Shown one piece after another: positions 10,365-20,773 of a stretch of DNA of 64,000 nt; the first letter of the stretch is position 1, and every line of letters begins with the position of its first letter. The stretch comes from an uncultured Pelagibacteraceae bacterium (lineage in GTDB: Bacteria > Pseudomonadota > Alphaproteobacteria > Pelagibacterales > Pelagibacteraceae). The translations under genes and the position numbers were made by a program. The notes under the pieces were generated by a model. The model was given only the letters and a program-made list of their open reading frames with translations, ran no database searches and was not told where the DNA came from. Where the stretch lies: the NCBI GenBank assembly GCA_902531175.1, contig CACADE010000001.1, positions 1-64,000 on the forward strand, given 5' to 3'.

Positions 10365-11026
10365 AAATTAAAACAGCAATAATTTTATGTGCAGGATTTG
10401 GAAAAAGATTAATGCCATTAACTGAGAAAACACCAAAACCACTCTTAAAAATTAATGAGATTAGCTTATTAGAAAATACTATAAACTTGATAAAAGTATT
10501 AGAAATAAAATCTTTAAAAATTAATACTTTCTATTTAAGTAATAAAATAAAAGATTTCATTTTTTCAAATAATTTTGATTTAGAAATTCAAATTATAGAA
10601 GATGGTAAAGAAATATTAGATACGGGGGGTGGTCTTTTAAATGTAGTAAATAATTCAGTTGAAACAGATTTTATAGTTTTTAACCCTGATACAATTTGGA
10701 ACGCTGAATATGCAAATGAAATTAAGCAGATGGAAAATTTATATTTTAAAAATAAATTAGAAAATATTCTAATGGTTGTAAAAAAAGATTTAAGTTTTGA
10801 TAAAAGATTTAAAGGTGATTTTTCTCTGGATGTAAATTATATTTATACAGGGTGTCAAATTATAAATAAAAAAATATTTAAAAATTTATCAAAAAAAATA
10901 TTTTCGATGAATGAGATTTGGGATAATTATATTAAAAAAGAAAATTTGTATGGTTTCGAGAGTAGTATTGAGTTTCTTCATTTAACAGATAAAGATATTT
11001 ACGAAAAACTTCTCCAAAAAGATTAG
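10361..11026 (+). CDS. murU: Sugar nucleotidyltransferase, MurU-like
   Basis: 221 aa; AIILCAGFGKRLMPLTEKTPKPLLKI; ATGA overlap with amgK. Confidence 0.82.
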   Translation: MKIKTAIILCAGFGKRLMPLTEKTPKPLLKINEISLLENTINLIKVLEIKSLKINTFYLSNKIKDFIFSNNFDLEIQIIEDGKEILDTGGGLLNVVNNSVETDFIVFNPDTIWNAEYANEIKQMENLYFKNKLENILMVVKKDLSFDKRFKGDFSLDVNYIYTGCQIINKKIFKNLSKKIFSMNEIWDNYIKKENLYGFESSIEFLHLTDKDIYEKLLQKD

Positions 11027-11733
11027 AATTTAATTAAATCTCTAGATCTACTCTGATCTAGGTATTTAGCCTCTTTTATATTCTTTTTTTCAAATTTCAA
11101 AAGTAAAGGATTTCCTGTTGGTATTTCAAGTTTAGAAATTTCATTGTCATCAATTTTAAATAAATATTTTAAAAGTGATCTAATAGAATTACCATGAGCA
11201 GATATAATTATATTATCCTGCAAATTTTCCTCTATGTTTTCAATAAAATAGGACACAACTCTTTCATATGTATCTTTAAGAGACTCTGTATCTGGAATTA
11301 GGTTACGAGGTATATCATTGTAAATACTTATATTTTTTGGATGGTATGGACTATTTATATTTAAAGGTTTTGGTGGATTATCCCAAGATCTTCTGAATTT
11401 ATGAACTTCATTTTCTCCTAATTTTTTTTTCATTTCATCTTTATTTAATCCTGTAAGTGATCCGTAGTGCCTTTCATTTAATTGCCAAGCCTTAATTATA
11501 TTATTTGGTTTTACTCTAATTGTATTTAAAATGAGTTTTAAAGTATCAATCGATCTTAGTTGATAAGAAGTATAAAAATGTTTTATTTCTAAATTTAATT
11601 TTTTTATAAATTCTCCAGCTTTACAAGCTTCTAATTTACCTTGTGGTGCAAGTTCAACATCAACCCATCCTGTAAATTTATTTTCTAAATTCCATTGGCT
11701 TTGACCATGTCTAATAAGTATTAAGTGACTCAT
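11023..11733 (-). CDS. gpmA: 2,3-bisphosphoglycerate-dependent phosphoglycerate mutase
   Basis: MSHLILIRHGQSQWNLENKFTGWVDVELAPQG; internal Met at 11733 preferred over 11757; LNERHYGSLTGLNK. Confidence 0.92.
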   Translation of the reverse strand: MSHLILIRHGQSQWNLENKFTGWVDVELAPQGKLEACKAGEFIKKLNLEIKHFYTSYQLRSIDTLKLILNTIRVKPNNIIKAWQLNERHYGSLTGLNKDEMKKKLGENEVHKFRRSWDNPPKPLNINSPYHPKNISIYNDIPRNLIPDTESLKDTYERVVSYFIENIEENLQDNIIISAHGNSIRSLLKYLFKIDDNEISKLEIPTGNPLLLKFEKKNIKEAKYLDQSRSRDLIKF

Positions 11734-11759
11734 TTGTGAAATTTTAATATAGATCAACT

Positions 11760-12131
11760 ATGAATATCATAAAACAAATATTTTATTTAGCTAATATAGG
11801 CATATTTATTTTATATTTATCACCATGCAGTTTATTGGGTTATTTAATAAATAAAGATTGTAAATTGCAGCCACAAATTACAGTAGATTTAATCGTTTCC
11901 ACTAATCATGTAATTGCATTTACTTTATTATCATTAATTGGCCTAATTGCTTTTAAAAATAATTTAAAACAAGTTTTTATATATCTAATATTCATATCGA
12001 TTTTTTTGGAATTATGTCATTTATTTATACCTGAAAGAAGTTTTCAAATTTCCGATTTATTTGGTAATATAACTGGTATAATTTTATCATATATAATTTT
12101 TAAAACAATTTATAAAGGTAGACAGCAATGA
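11760..12131 (+). CDS. VanZ-like small membrane protein
   Basis: 123 aa, multi-TM; ISIFLELCHLFIPERSFQISDLFGNITG motif. Confidence 0.65.
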   Translation: MNIIKQIFYLANIGIFILYLSPCSLLGYLINKDCKLQPQITVDLIVSTNHVIAFTLLSLIGLIAFKNNLKQVFIYLIFISIFLELCHLFIPERSFQISDLFGNITGIILSYIIFKTIYKGRQQ

Positions 12132-12436
12132 GTTCATTTGATGAAAGAAAAAAAGGTTTTGAAAAAAAATTTGCTCATGATGAGGAAAAACAATTTAAAA
12201 TTAATGCAAGAAAAAATAAATATTTAGGAGAGTGGGCCTCACAAATTCTGGGATATGACGAGGAAAAAAAAAATCAATATATTCAAGATGTAATCAAAGC
12301 AGATTTTGCTGAGGCAGGTGATGAAGATGTCTATAGAAAGCTTTATGGAGATTTAAGAGATAAAAATATATCGGAAGACCAAATCAGAAAAAAAATGCAA
12401 GAATGTAATGAAAAAGCAACTACTGAAGTTAGTTAG
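12128..12436 (+). CDS. DUF1476 / F1-ATPase inhibitor zeta-subunit-like protein
   Basis: 102 aa; MSSFDERKKGFEKKFAHDEEKQFKINARKNKYLGEWAS signature. Confidence 0.85.
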   Translation: MSSFDERKKGFEKKFAHDEEKQFKINARKNKYLGEWASQILGYDEEKKNQYIQDVIKADFAEAGDEDVYRKLYGDLRDKNISEDQIRKKMQECNEKATTEVS

Positions 12437-12920
12437 TTTTCTATTTTTATTTACATTTGTAGCAACAAATTACTTACTATCAGAAACAATCATAATTTCA
12501 GATAACATTAAAATAATCGATGGTGATACAATTTTAATAGATAATAAAAAAATTCGTTTTTCAGGAATAGATGCCCCAGAAACTAAATTTAAAGGAAAGC
12601 AACAGTTTTGTATAAAAAATAAAAAAAAAATTAATTGTGGAAAAATTTCAAAAAATTCTCTTATAGAAAAAATTATAAATAAAAAATTAAAATGTCTAAT
12701 CGAGCCCCAAAAAGACTATTTTGGTAGGTATTTAGGTGAGTGTTTTATCAATAATGAAAGTGTTTCAGCTTACATGGTAAGAAATGGATTAGCCTTTGAC
12801 TATCCAAAATATTCGAAAAAAAAATATTCTAAAGATCAAATTTATGCAAAAAACAATAAGTTAGGTTTATGGAGTATGGAATTTGATTATCCTTGGATAT
12901 GGAGAAAAAATAATAGATAA
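12408..12920 (+). CDS. Secreted thermonuclease (SNase-like) family protein
   Basis: 170 aa; signal peptide, IIDGDTILIDNKKIRFSGIDAPE, DYFGRYLGECF. Confidence 0.85.
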   Translation: MKKQLLKLVSFLFLFTFVATNYLLSETIIISDNIKIIDGDTILIDNKKIRFSGIDAPETKFKGKQQFCIKNKKKINCGKISKNSLIEKIINKKLKCLIEPQKDYFGRYLGECFINNESVSAYMVRNGLAFDYPKYSKKKYSKDQIYAKNNKLGLWSMEFDYPWIWRKNNR

Positions 12921-12933
12921 TTTATATTAAACT

Positions 12934-13533
12934 GTGATTCTTTTTAGAAAGTATTTTTTATTTTTTGGTCTATTATTTTTAACTGCTTGCTCATCGATAC
13001 CGCAAAATACAGCAGATGGCTGTTCAATATTTTCTGAGAGATATCTTTGGTATAAACACGCGAAAAAAACTGAAAAAAAGTGGGGAACACCAATCAACTT
13101 ACAATTAGCAATAATAAAAATGGAATCTGATTTTGACTGGCTCGCTAAGCCTGCGCGTCAAAAATTATTTAAAGTTATACCTTATAAAAGACCTTCTAGT
13201 TCATTTGGATACTCACAAGCAATTAAAGGTACTTGGAAACAATATAAAGATGAGACTGGGAATAAATACGCTTTAAGAACTAGATTTAAAGATAGTGTTG
13301 ATTTTATTGGCTGGTATACAAATAAAACGGAAAAAATTTTAAAGGTTTCAAAAAAAGATGCTTTCAGACAATATATTGCTTATCATGAAGGCTGGGGAAA
13401 TTATAAAAATTATAAAAGTAATCAGAAAGTTATTGTATTAGCAAAAAAAGTAGAGGGATATTCAAATAAATTCAAGAAGCAGCTTAATAAATGTAGTAAA
13501 TCTCTAACTACAAGAAAATATATTATTTTTTAA
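12934..13533 (+). CDS. Lipoprotein with SLT/lysozyme-like domain
   Basis: GTG start; lipobox LTAC; LAIIKMESDFDW..SSFGYSQAIKGTWKQYKDETG transglycosylase-like core. Confidence 0.65.
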   Translation: MILFRKYFLFFGLLFLTACSSIPQNTADGCSIFSERYLWYKHAKKTEKKWGTPINLQLAIIKMESDFDWLAKPARQKLFKVIPYKRPSSSFGYSQAIKGTWKQYKDETGNKYALRTRFKDSVDFIGWYTNKTEKILKVSKKDAFRQYIAYHEGWGNYKNYKSNQKVIVLAKKVEGYSNKFKKQLNKCSKSLTTRKYIIF

Positions 13534-16500
13534 TCAATTGCTTTTCTAGCTCCAGATCTACTGCATCTATCCTCTTGGTATTTTTTGCTAGTGTTAAATA
13601 CATAGTTGGTGTTACATACAATGTAAAGAAAGTAGAAATAATCATTCCACCAAAAATTGTTGATCCAACTGCTAATCTAGACGCCTCACCTGCGCCTGGG
13701 CCTATGTTACCTACTATAAGAGGTAACATTGCAATCATAGTGCTTAATGAAGTCATTATGATTGGTCTTATTCTTAATTTACAAGCTTCCATCAATGCTT
13801 CCTCAATTTTTACACCTGTTGTTCGAATTTGATTAGTGTAGTCAACGATAAGAATACTATTTTTAGTGGATATGCCGATTAATATAATTAAGGCGATTTG
13901 TGAAAATATATTTATCGAACTATTTAGAAATAAAATGAATACAAGACCTCCAAAAACTGCAAGAGGCACAGTCAATATAATAATAAAAGGATGGACAAAC
14001 GAGTTAAAAGTAGCAGCCATTACTAAATATGCAGTTATTAATGCTAAAGCGAAAATAAGAAATATTTCGTTACTAGTCTCTTTTAGTTCTTCGGACTTAC
14101 CTTTCCAAGTTATTTGATTTTGAGGAGCAACTCTCAACATTACGTCTTCTAAATATTTTATAGCTTCAGACAATGTGTATTCTTCAGATAAAGCTGCCGA
14201 TATAGTTACTGCTCGTTGTCTATTATATCTAGGTAATGATTCAGCAGTTCCTTTCTCTTCAAATTCTACCAAACTTGCAACAGATACTAATTTTCCTGTA
14301 GTTTCAGATCTTACAAAAATCTTTGATAAGCCATCTTTATCTCTTCTATCTGCTAAATACTGCTGAAGAATAATGGGGTATTCTCTTCCTTTTTTATTAT
14401 ATGTTGTAACCCTCTTTCCACCGTATAATGTTTCTAATGTTCTACCTATATTTTCTATTGAAACTCCTAAATCATTTGCTCGATTTTTATTTGTGATTAA
14501 TTTTACTTCAGGTTTATTTTTTGTGTAATCACTTTCAATTCTAAACATATTTCTATTTCTTCTTAGTTCTCTTAAAACTTGACTTTGAATTTGTTCTAAC
14601 TCTTCATAACTTGTCCCATAAATCACCATTTGGACTGGTTTATTATAGCTAGAAACTCTTATAGATTGAGGTGATATAGGAAACGCAAACGTTTCTGGCA
14701 CACTAACAACTTGTCCAATAGCTTCTCTTAAAACAACTTGTGTACTCTTTTCTCTATTTTTCCATTCATCTAAAAGCGCAATTATAATAAAAGTATTATA
14801 TGAAGTTGCGGACTTACCGAAACCAGGTACCCTCATAATTAATCTTTGGTAAGGGCTGTCTTCTGCTTGTAACAATTTTAATATTCTTCTCTCAATTATT
14901 TGGGCTTTTTCTTGTGTGTACTCGAATGAACTTCCTTCATCTGTAGAACCAATTATTAAATAAGCCCCTCTATCTTCTAATGGTATCAATTCTTTTTTAG
15001 TAAAGTTAAATAAATAAACTGAGGCTGCAATTAATAGAATTATAAATATCGAAATTGTTTTCTGTTTATTAATCCAAAATTTTAAGGTGTCGGTATAAAA
15101 TTCTGTAAAAGATTTAAATCCAGTATTGAATTTTTTTACAAAAAAATTAATTTTTTCTTTTTTATTTAAAAACTTACTTCCTAACATTGGTGAAAGGGTT
15201 AAAGCTACAAATGAAGAAACAACTATTGAGAAAGATAGTGCTATTGCAGTTTCCTTAAACAAGGTACCAGCTATACCCTCAATAAAAATTAAAGGTAAAA
15301 AAACTGCAACTAAGATTAAAGTTGTAGCTATTATCGCAAATGTTATTTGTCTTGAGCCTTTATAAGCAGCTACAAGTGGCGTTTCTCCTTTTTCAATTCT
15401 TGTATAAATTGCATCTGTCATTATTACAGAATCATCAGTTATTATTCCAATTGCTAAAATAAAACTTAGTAGGACAAATATATTTATAGAAAGATCAAAT
15501 ATATATAAACCTAAAAACGAACCAATTAAACTTACTGGCAAAGCTACAGCTGGTACAATTACAGCTTTTAGGTTTCCTAAAAATAAGTAAATTATTACCA
15601 CGACCAAGATAAAAGCAATAATTAAACTTTTATAAACTTCCTGTATTGCAGTTCCTACGTAAGTTGCTCTATTAAATGCTATTTCTAACTTTAAACCATC
15701 TGGTAAAGATTGATTTAAAACGTTTATTTTCTCTTTAATTTGATTTGAAAGTTCGACAGTTGATGCTCCACTTTTTGCGTATATTCCAATCCCAACTGTT
15801 TTTAAATTAGCTGCATTTTTTCTTTGAGCTTTAAATAAAGTTTTCTCAGAAACTGGACCAAGCTCAACATTAGCAATATCAGAAAGGGTTGTGACTTTAT
15901 CTTTGTTTTTCTTAAGAGGAAGCTGCTTGATTGTTTCAATGTTAGAGTAAGACTTATCAATATTAAGAGTTAAATCTTTGTTACTAGCTTCCAAAGTTCC
16001 AGCAGGGATGTTTATATTTTCATTTCTTAATGCTCTCTCGACTTCCTGAATAGTAAGATTATTGGCTGCTAACTTGATAGGATCTACCCAAACTCTTACA
16101 CTTAGCTCTCTTAATCCACCGACTAAAATTCTACCAACATTTGGTACACTCGAAAAAGCATCTATAAGATATCTTTCAGCATAGTCACCCAAATCTAAAT
16201 CATTCCAAGTTGGTGACGATAGCGCAACCCACATTGTAGTTGTAAAACCTGCTGCTTGTTTCAAAATTTGAGGCGGGTTTGCTTGATCTGGCAAATTGTC
16301 CGCAACTCTTGATACTCTTTCTCTTATGTCATTTGCTGCATCATCTAAATCTATATCTGTATTAAAATAAATATTTATTCTACTTCTTCCATTAAGCGAA
16401 CTAGAATCAATGTTCTTAATTCCTTCCGCTCCTCCTATAACATCTTCTATTTTTTGTGTTATCTCTTCATCAACAATTTCAGCTGAAGCAGATTTATAAT

Positions 16501-16651
16501 CGGTTTGTACCTGTACCACTGGAGGCTGAATACCATCTGGTAATTCCCTAACAGGTAATTCCCAAAATACAAAAATTCCAAAAATAATTAGTATCATTGA
16601 CATTACCCATGCAACAACAGGTCTTTTAATACTAACTTCAGTTATATACAT
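13523..16651 (-). CDS. RND efflux transporter, permease subunit (AcrB/MexB-like)
   Basis: 1042 aa; SIKRPVVAWVMSMILIIFG; TM4 motif AIGIITDDSVIMTDA; duplicated RND architecture. Confidence 0.93.
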   Translation of the reverse strand: MYITEVSIKRPVVAWVMSMILIIFGIFVFWELPVRELPDGIQPPVVQVQTDYKSASAEIVDEEITQKIEDVIGGAEGIKNIDSSSLNGRSRINIYFNTDIDLDDAANDIRERVSRVADNLPDQANPPQILKQAAGFTTTMWVALSSPTWNDLDLGDYAERYLIDAFSSVPNVGRILVGGLRELSVRVWVDPIKLAANNLTIQEVERALRNENINIPAGTLEASNKDLTLNIDKSYSNIETIKQLPLKKNKDKVTTLSDIANVELGPVSEKTLFKAQRKNAANLKTVGIGIYAKSGASTVELSNQIKEKINVLNQSLPDGLKLEIAFNRATYVGTAIQEVYKSLIIAFILVVVIIYLFLGNLKAVIVPAVALPVSLIGSFLGLYIFDLSINIFVLLSFILAIGIITDDSVIMTDAIYTRIEKGETPLVAAYKGSRQITFAIIATTLILVAVFLPLIFIEGIAGTLFKETAIALSFSIVVSSFVALTLSPMLGSKFLNKKEKINFFVKKFNTGFKSFTEFYTDTLKFWINKQKTISIFIILLIAASVYLFNFTKKELIPLEDRGAYLIIGSTDEGSSFEYTQEKAQIIERRILKLLQAEDSPYQRLIMRVPGFGKSATSYNTFIIIALLDEWKNREKSTQVVLREAIGQVVSVPETFAFPISPQSIRVSSYNKPVQMVIYGTSYEELEQIQSQVLRELRRNRNMFRIESDYTKNKPEVKLITNKNRANDLGVSIENIGRTLETLYGGKRVTTYNKKGREYPIILQQYLADRRDKDGLSKIFVRSETTGKLVSVASLVEFEEKGTAESLPRYNRQRAVTISAALSEEYTLSEAIKYLEDVMLRVAPQNQITWKGKSEELKETSNEIFLIFALALITAYLVMAATFNSFVHPFIIILTVPLAVFGGLVFILFLNSSINIFSQIALIILIGISTKNSILIVDYTNQIRTTGVKIEEALMEACKLRIRPIIMTSLSTMIAMLPLIVGNIGPGAGEASRLAVGSTIFGGMIISTFFTLYVTPTMYLTLAKNTKRIDAVDLELEKQLIKK

Positions 16652-16658
16652 CTATTAA

Positions 16659-17675
16659 TTATTTTTTATTTTCTTGTTTTTCAGAGTCAGACTTTTTAAA
16701 TATATTTAATTTTTGTAACCACGCAATCATACCATTCTTGTTTTCTTTAGTATCTTTTTTCTTTTTTCCACCCCAACTAGATTTATTTTGATTAGCTACT
16801 TTAGCACCCTTTTTTATAGGTCTTATTATTAAATTTGGTCTGACTTTTTTCGTACCCTCAGCAACAACTTTGTCACCAACTTTTAGACCATTTAAAACTT
16901 CAACAAAACCCAGGTATCTATCGCCGGTATCAATATTTGTTTTTAATACTTTATTTTTTTCGTCAACTTTATAGATAAATATATTATCACCTTCTACTAT
17001 TGTGCTGGTATCTGGAATACTTAAGCTTTCTCTTGTATCATATTTTATTGAAATTTCTAAAAATGAGCCAGGCAAAATTTCACCAGATGTATTGTCCATT
17101 TTTATCCTTGTTGGTAATGATCTAGTATCCTCACTAATTCGACTAGCTAACGAGTCAACTTGACCTTTATATGTTTTATCTTTGTATCCAGAAAATTTTA
17201 TATCAACAGGTAAACCAACCTTAATAAATGGTACAAACATTTCAGGTATATCTACATCACAATAGATAATACTGGTATTTTCGAGATTAACTAAGATTGA
17301 AGATTTTGAAACTTCGATGTCTTCTGAAAATTCTCTTTTTCCAATTGTTCCATCAAACTGAGCAGTAATTTTTCTATTTTTAAGTTCTGCAATTACATCA
17401 CCTTTTTTTACTTTTTGATTAAAGTTGATAGGTTTAAGTATTTCATACTTTTCAATTTTATAGGATTGTGTTTTAAATGGTCTTGCTGTTCCGTATGTGC
17501 TTATCAAATTTTCAAAAACTCTATTTTTAGCTGCAGTAACAATTATTCCTGGAGGTGGTCTTTTACTAAATTTCTTCTTAAAATGATTTCCAATCATTGT
17601 TCTACCAACAATCACTGTAGCTATAATTAAAAAGAAAATTATTATTATGCTTGTAATTTTTGTTGATCTTTTCAT
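16659..17675 (-). CDS. RND efflux periplasmic adaptor (HlyD/MFP family)
   Basis: 338 aa; N-terminal TM, lipoyl/barrel-sandwich-like region, adjacent to RND permease. Confidence 0.87.
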   Translation of the reverse strand: MKRSTKITSIIIIFFLIIATVIVGRTMIGNHFKKKFSKRPPPGIIVTAAKNRVFENLISTYGTARPFKTQSYKIEKYEILKPINFNQKVKKGDVIAELKNRKITAQFDGTIGKREFSEDIEVSKSSILVNLENTSIIYCDVDIPEMFVPFIKVGLPVDIKFSGYKDKTYKGQVDSLASRISEDTRSLPTRIKMDNTSGEILPGSFLEISIKYDTRESLSIPDTSTIVEGDNIFIYKVDEKNKVLKTNIDTGDRYLGFVEVLNGLKVGDKVVAEGTKKVRPNLIIRPIKKGAKVANQNKSSWGGKKKKDTKENKNGMIAWLQKLNIFKKSDSEKQENKK

Positions 17676-17678
17676 ATT

Positions 17679-18491
17679 TTATATTTTACCATATTCAGCC
17701 CATGAACCATCATAAATGACTGGAAGATACTTATTATTTACTTGAGAATATGCAAGTGCCAAAACACACGCTGTGATCCCAGAACCGCACGAAAACACTA
17801 CATTTACTGGGTCATTTAAAGATAAATCTTTAAAATAAGAAGAAATTTCAGATTTACTTTTAAAAGTAAAATCGTCATTGATAAGGGTTTTAAACGGTAA
17901 GCAAATTGAATTAGGTATTGAACCACTTCTTACATTTCTTCTTGGGTCTGGAGTTGTGCCATTAAAACGATCTTTGCTTCTCGCATCAACTAAATCAAAT
18001 TTTTTTTTAATTATATTTTGGTCAATCTGATCTTTGCTCTTAACCATTCCATTATTTTCTTTTGCTTTATAGCTAGTTGTTTGAGTAATTATATTATTAG
18101 TAGAAGTTATTCTTTTTTCTTTTTTCCATTTATTAAAACCTCCATCTAAAACATGTACTTTCTTTTTATCATGGCCAAAGTAAATTAAATTAAACCATAC
18201 TCTACAAGCACTTAAAACATCAGAATTATCATAAATCACAATTTCGTCTTCGTTAGATATGCCCATAGATGATAGTATATTTTCCCACGAACTAATGTCC
18301 GTTAACATATGTGGTAAGTCTGTTGATTTATTACAATTTTTGTCGATATCAAAAAAAATTGCATTTGGTATATGCTCTTTATTGAACTCTTCTTTACCAC
18401 TTCTATTTGCTGCAGGCATATGCCAAGAGCCATCAATTATTTTTACATTTAAGAGATTTTTTTCTAGCCACTCAGTTGATATAAGTGACAT
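17679..18491 (-). CDS. sseA: 3-mercaptopyruvate/thiosulfate sulfurtransferase (tandem rhodanese)
   Basis: 270 aa; IIDGSWHMP, CGSGITACVLALA active-site loop. Confidence 0.92.
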   Translation of the reverse strand: MSLISTEWLEKNLLNVKIIDGSWHMPAANRSGKEEFNKEHIPNAIFFDIDKNCNKSTDLPHMLTDISSWENILSSMGISNEDEIVIYDNSDVLSACRVWFNLIYFGHDKKKVHVLDGGFNKWKKEKRITSTNNIITQTTSYKAKENNGMVKSKDQIDQNIIKKKFDLVDARSKDRFNGTTPDPRRNVRSGSIPNSICLPFKTLINDDFTFKSKSEISSYFKDLSLNDPVNVVFSCGSGITACVLALAYSQVNNKYLPVIYDGSWAEYGKI

Positions 18492-18937
18492 TAGAAACTT
18501 TTTTCCAAATATTTCTGATGATAATCTTCGGCTTTGTTATAATTTTTTGATTTTGATATTTTGGTAACGATTTTACCCTTAAATTTTTCATTAATTTCTT
18601 TCAATACTTTGTTAGCGATTTTATTTTGATTTTCATCATGAACAAATATTTCACTTCTATACTGAGTACCTACATCTGGACCTTGCCGGTTTAAAGTAGT
18701 TGGATCATGAAATTCAAAAAAGTTTCTTATTATTTCCTCATAAGAAATTTTAGTATTGTCAAATTCAACTTTAACTACTTCTGCGTGATTGGTGTCACCA
18801 TAACATACTTCTTTATAAGATGTCTTCTCAGTATTACCTCCACAATATCCAACCTCTGTATTTATTACTCCATCTAACTTGCTAAATTTTATTTCGGGTC
18901 CCCAAAAACATCCAAGTGCTAAAGTTGCTATTTCCAT
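18491..18937 (-). CDS. msrA: Peptide-methionine (S)-S-oxide reductase
   Basis: 148 aa; LALGCFWGPEIKF, TEVGYCGG, HAEVVKVEFD. Confidence 0.95.
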   Translation of the reverse strand: MEIATLALGCFWGPEIKFSKLDGVINTEVGYCGGNTEKTSYKEVCYGDTNHAEVVKVEFDNTKISYEEIIRNFFEFHDPTTLNRQGPDVGTQYRSEIFVHDENQNKIANKVLKEINEKFKGKIVTKISKSKNYNKAEDYHQKYLEKSF

Positions 18938-18971
18938 TGCTAAAAATTTTAATTAATCTAAAGTTATTATC

Positions 18972-19853
18972 ATGCTTTCCAAAAATCAATTAGGCTTTTT
19001 TTACATGTTTTTATCAATATGTGCCTTTTCATTTATGGATGTAATAGTCAAGTGGTCATCAGATTATCCAATTGGACAGGTAATGTTCTTTAGAGGTCTA
19101 TTTGGTATTTTGCCAATAATTTTTCTAGTTCCTAAGACAAGATTTAGAGATTTTTACAAAACAAATAGACCAGGATTACATTTAATAAGATGTTGTTCAG
19201 GACTGATAGCTTTAGCTGCAATATTTTTGGCACTAAGAAACCTACCACTTGCAACAGTGACAAGTATTTCATTTGCTGCACCTATATTTACAACTTTGCT
19301 ATCAATATTTTTACTAAGTGAGAAAGTAGGAGTATATAGATGGGCCGCAGTATTTGTTGGTTTTATTGGTGTTTTAGTAATTACCCAACCAGGATTTTCT
19401 AGCTTAAATATTTATTATTTATTTCCAATAATCTTTTGTATTGGAATGTCTTACGTTGCAATTACAATTAGAAAACTTTCATCCACAGAACCAGTCTGGT
19501 TGATCTCATTCTTTTTTTCTTTTGCAATTACAATTGTTGGAGTTTTATCAATACCATTTGGATGGATCATGCCAACTTTTAATGATTTCTTACTATTATG
19601 TACAATTGGCTTGTTGGGAGGAACAGCTAATTTATTATTAAGTCAATCATATAAATTATCTGAGGTTTCTCTGGTTACACCTCTTAAATATTTAGGATTA
19701 ATATTTGCAATATCTTTTGGATATTTTATTTGGGATGAAATTCCCACAATTAAAACATTGATGGGTGCTTCACTGGTAATAATATCATCAATCATTATAT
19801 TTCGAAGAGAAATATATTTAAATAAACAAGTAACGGTAAGTAGAAATGAGTAA
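18972..19853 (+). CDS. EamA/DMT-family permease
   Basis: 293 aa, ~10 TM, two EamA repeats. Confidence 0.88.
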   Translation: MLSKNQLGFFYMFLSICAFSFMDVIVKWSSDYPIGQVMFFRGLFGILPIIFLVPKTRFRDFYKTNRPGLHLIRCCSGLIALAAIFLALRNLPLATVTSISFAAPIFTTLLSIFLLSEKVGVYRWAAVFVGFIGVLVITQPGFSSLNIYYLFPIIFCIGMSYVAITIRKLSSTEPVWLISFFFSFAITIVGVLSIPFGWIMPTFNDFLLLCTIGLLGGTANLLLSQSYKLSEVSLVTPLKYLGLIFAISFGYFIWDEIPTIKTLMGASLVIISSIIIFRREIYLNKQVTVSRNE

Positions 19854-20472
19854 GGCACCAACATATTGGAAAAAAGCTAGAACATATCTTTCAAAAAAAG
19901 ATAGTATTATGAGATCATTGATTAAAAAATATAAAGATAATAATTTAACTACTAGAAAAGATGTCTTTTATTCTTTATGTAAAAGTATAATAGGACAACA
20001 AATAAGTGTTGCTGCCGCAGACTCTGTCTTCAAAAAATTTGAATTGGCATGTAAAAAAAAAATTAATCCAAAAATTGTTTCAAAGCTTAAAACATCACAA
20101 CTTAAAAAATGCGGTCTTAGTCGTCAAAAAATAAGGGGTATCTTGGAAATGTCTCAAAAATTTAAAGATAAAAGTTTTAATCCAAAATTAATTTCGAAAA
20201 TGAGCGATGAAGAAGCAATTGTATACCTATCAACTTTAAGACAAATTGGAAGATGGTCAGCAGAGATGATTTTGTTATTTACTTATAATAGGTCTAATAT
20301 CTGGCCAGTTCAGGATATTGGGTTATTAAGAGCAATATCAAACAACTATAAAAAAAAATATTTTCCACCTGAAATTTTTGTAAAAAAACTTCAAAAAAGA
20401 TTTTCTCCATACTGCTCTGTTGCCACTTGGTATTTGTGGCGTTCAATTGATGACGATACTATTCAGTATTAG
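19846..20472 (+). CDS. DNA-3-methyladenine glycosylase II (HhH-GPD)
   Basis: 208 aa; SLCKSIIGQQISVAAADSVFKKF, IGRWSAEMILLF, WPVQDIGLLRAI. Confidence 0.9.
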   Translation: MSKAPTYWKKARTYLSKKDSIMRSLIKKYKDNNLTTRKDVFYSLCKSIIGQQISVAAADSVFKKFELACKKKINPKIVSKLKTSQLKKCGLSRQKIRGILEMSQKFKDKSFNPKLISKMSDEEAIVYLSTLRQIGRWSAEMILLFTYNRSNIWPVQDIGLLRAISNNYKKKYFPPEIFVKKLQKRFSPYCSVATWYLWRSIDDDTIQY

Positions 20473-20755
20473 CACCCTCCACAATAAACATATGTCTTTT
20501 TGTAGTTTGTTCTGCATAAGACCAAGCTTTTAAATAATCTTCTGAGTCATGACAAGATATGGCCATGTCATAACTGGGAAATTCCCAAATGACGGTCCTT
20601 AATATTTTGTCACCACTATAATATTTTAGTTTGCCTCCTCTAACTACAGGAGTACCACCAAATTTTTTTATAACTGGTATTGCATTTTCACCATATTTTT
20701 TTATGTTATCTTGATCTGAAATCTCTGTATACAAACTCACCCAATATGCCTTCAT
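20459..20755 (-). CDS. DUF1330 family protein
   Basis: 98 aa; MKAYWVSLYTEISDQDNIKKYGENAIPVIKKFGG; tandem paralogue of the next ORF. Confidence 0.82.
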   Translation of the reverse strand: MKAYWVSLYTEISDQDNIKKYGENAIPVIKKFGGTPVVRGGKLKYYSGDKILRTVIWEFPSYDMAISCHDSEDYLKAWSYAEQTTKRHMFIVEGANTE

Positions 20756-20773
20756 ATTTGCCCCTTTTCTAAG

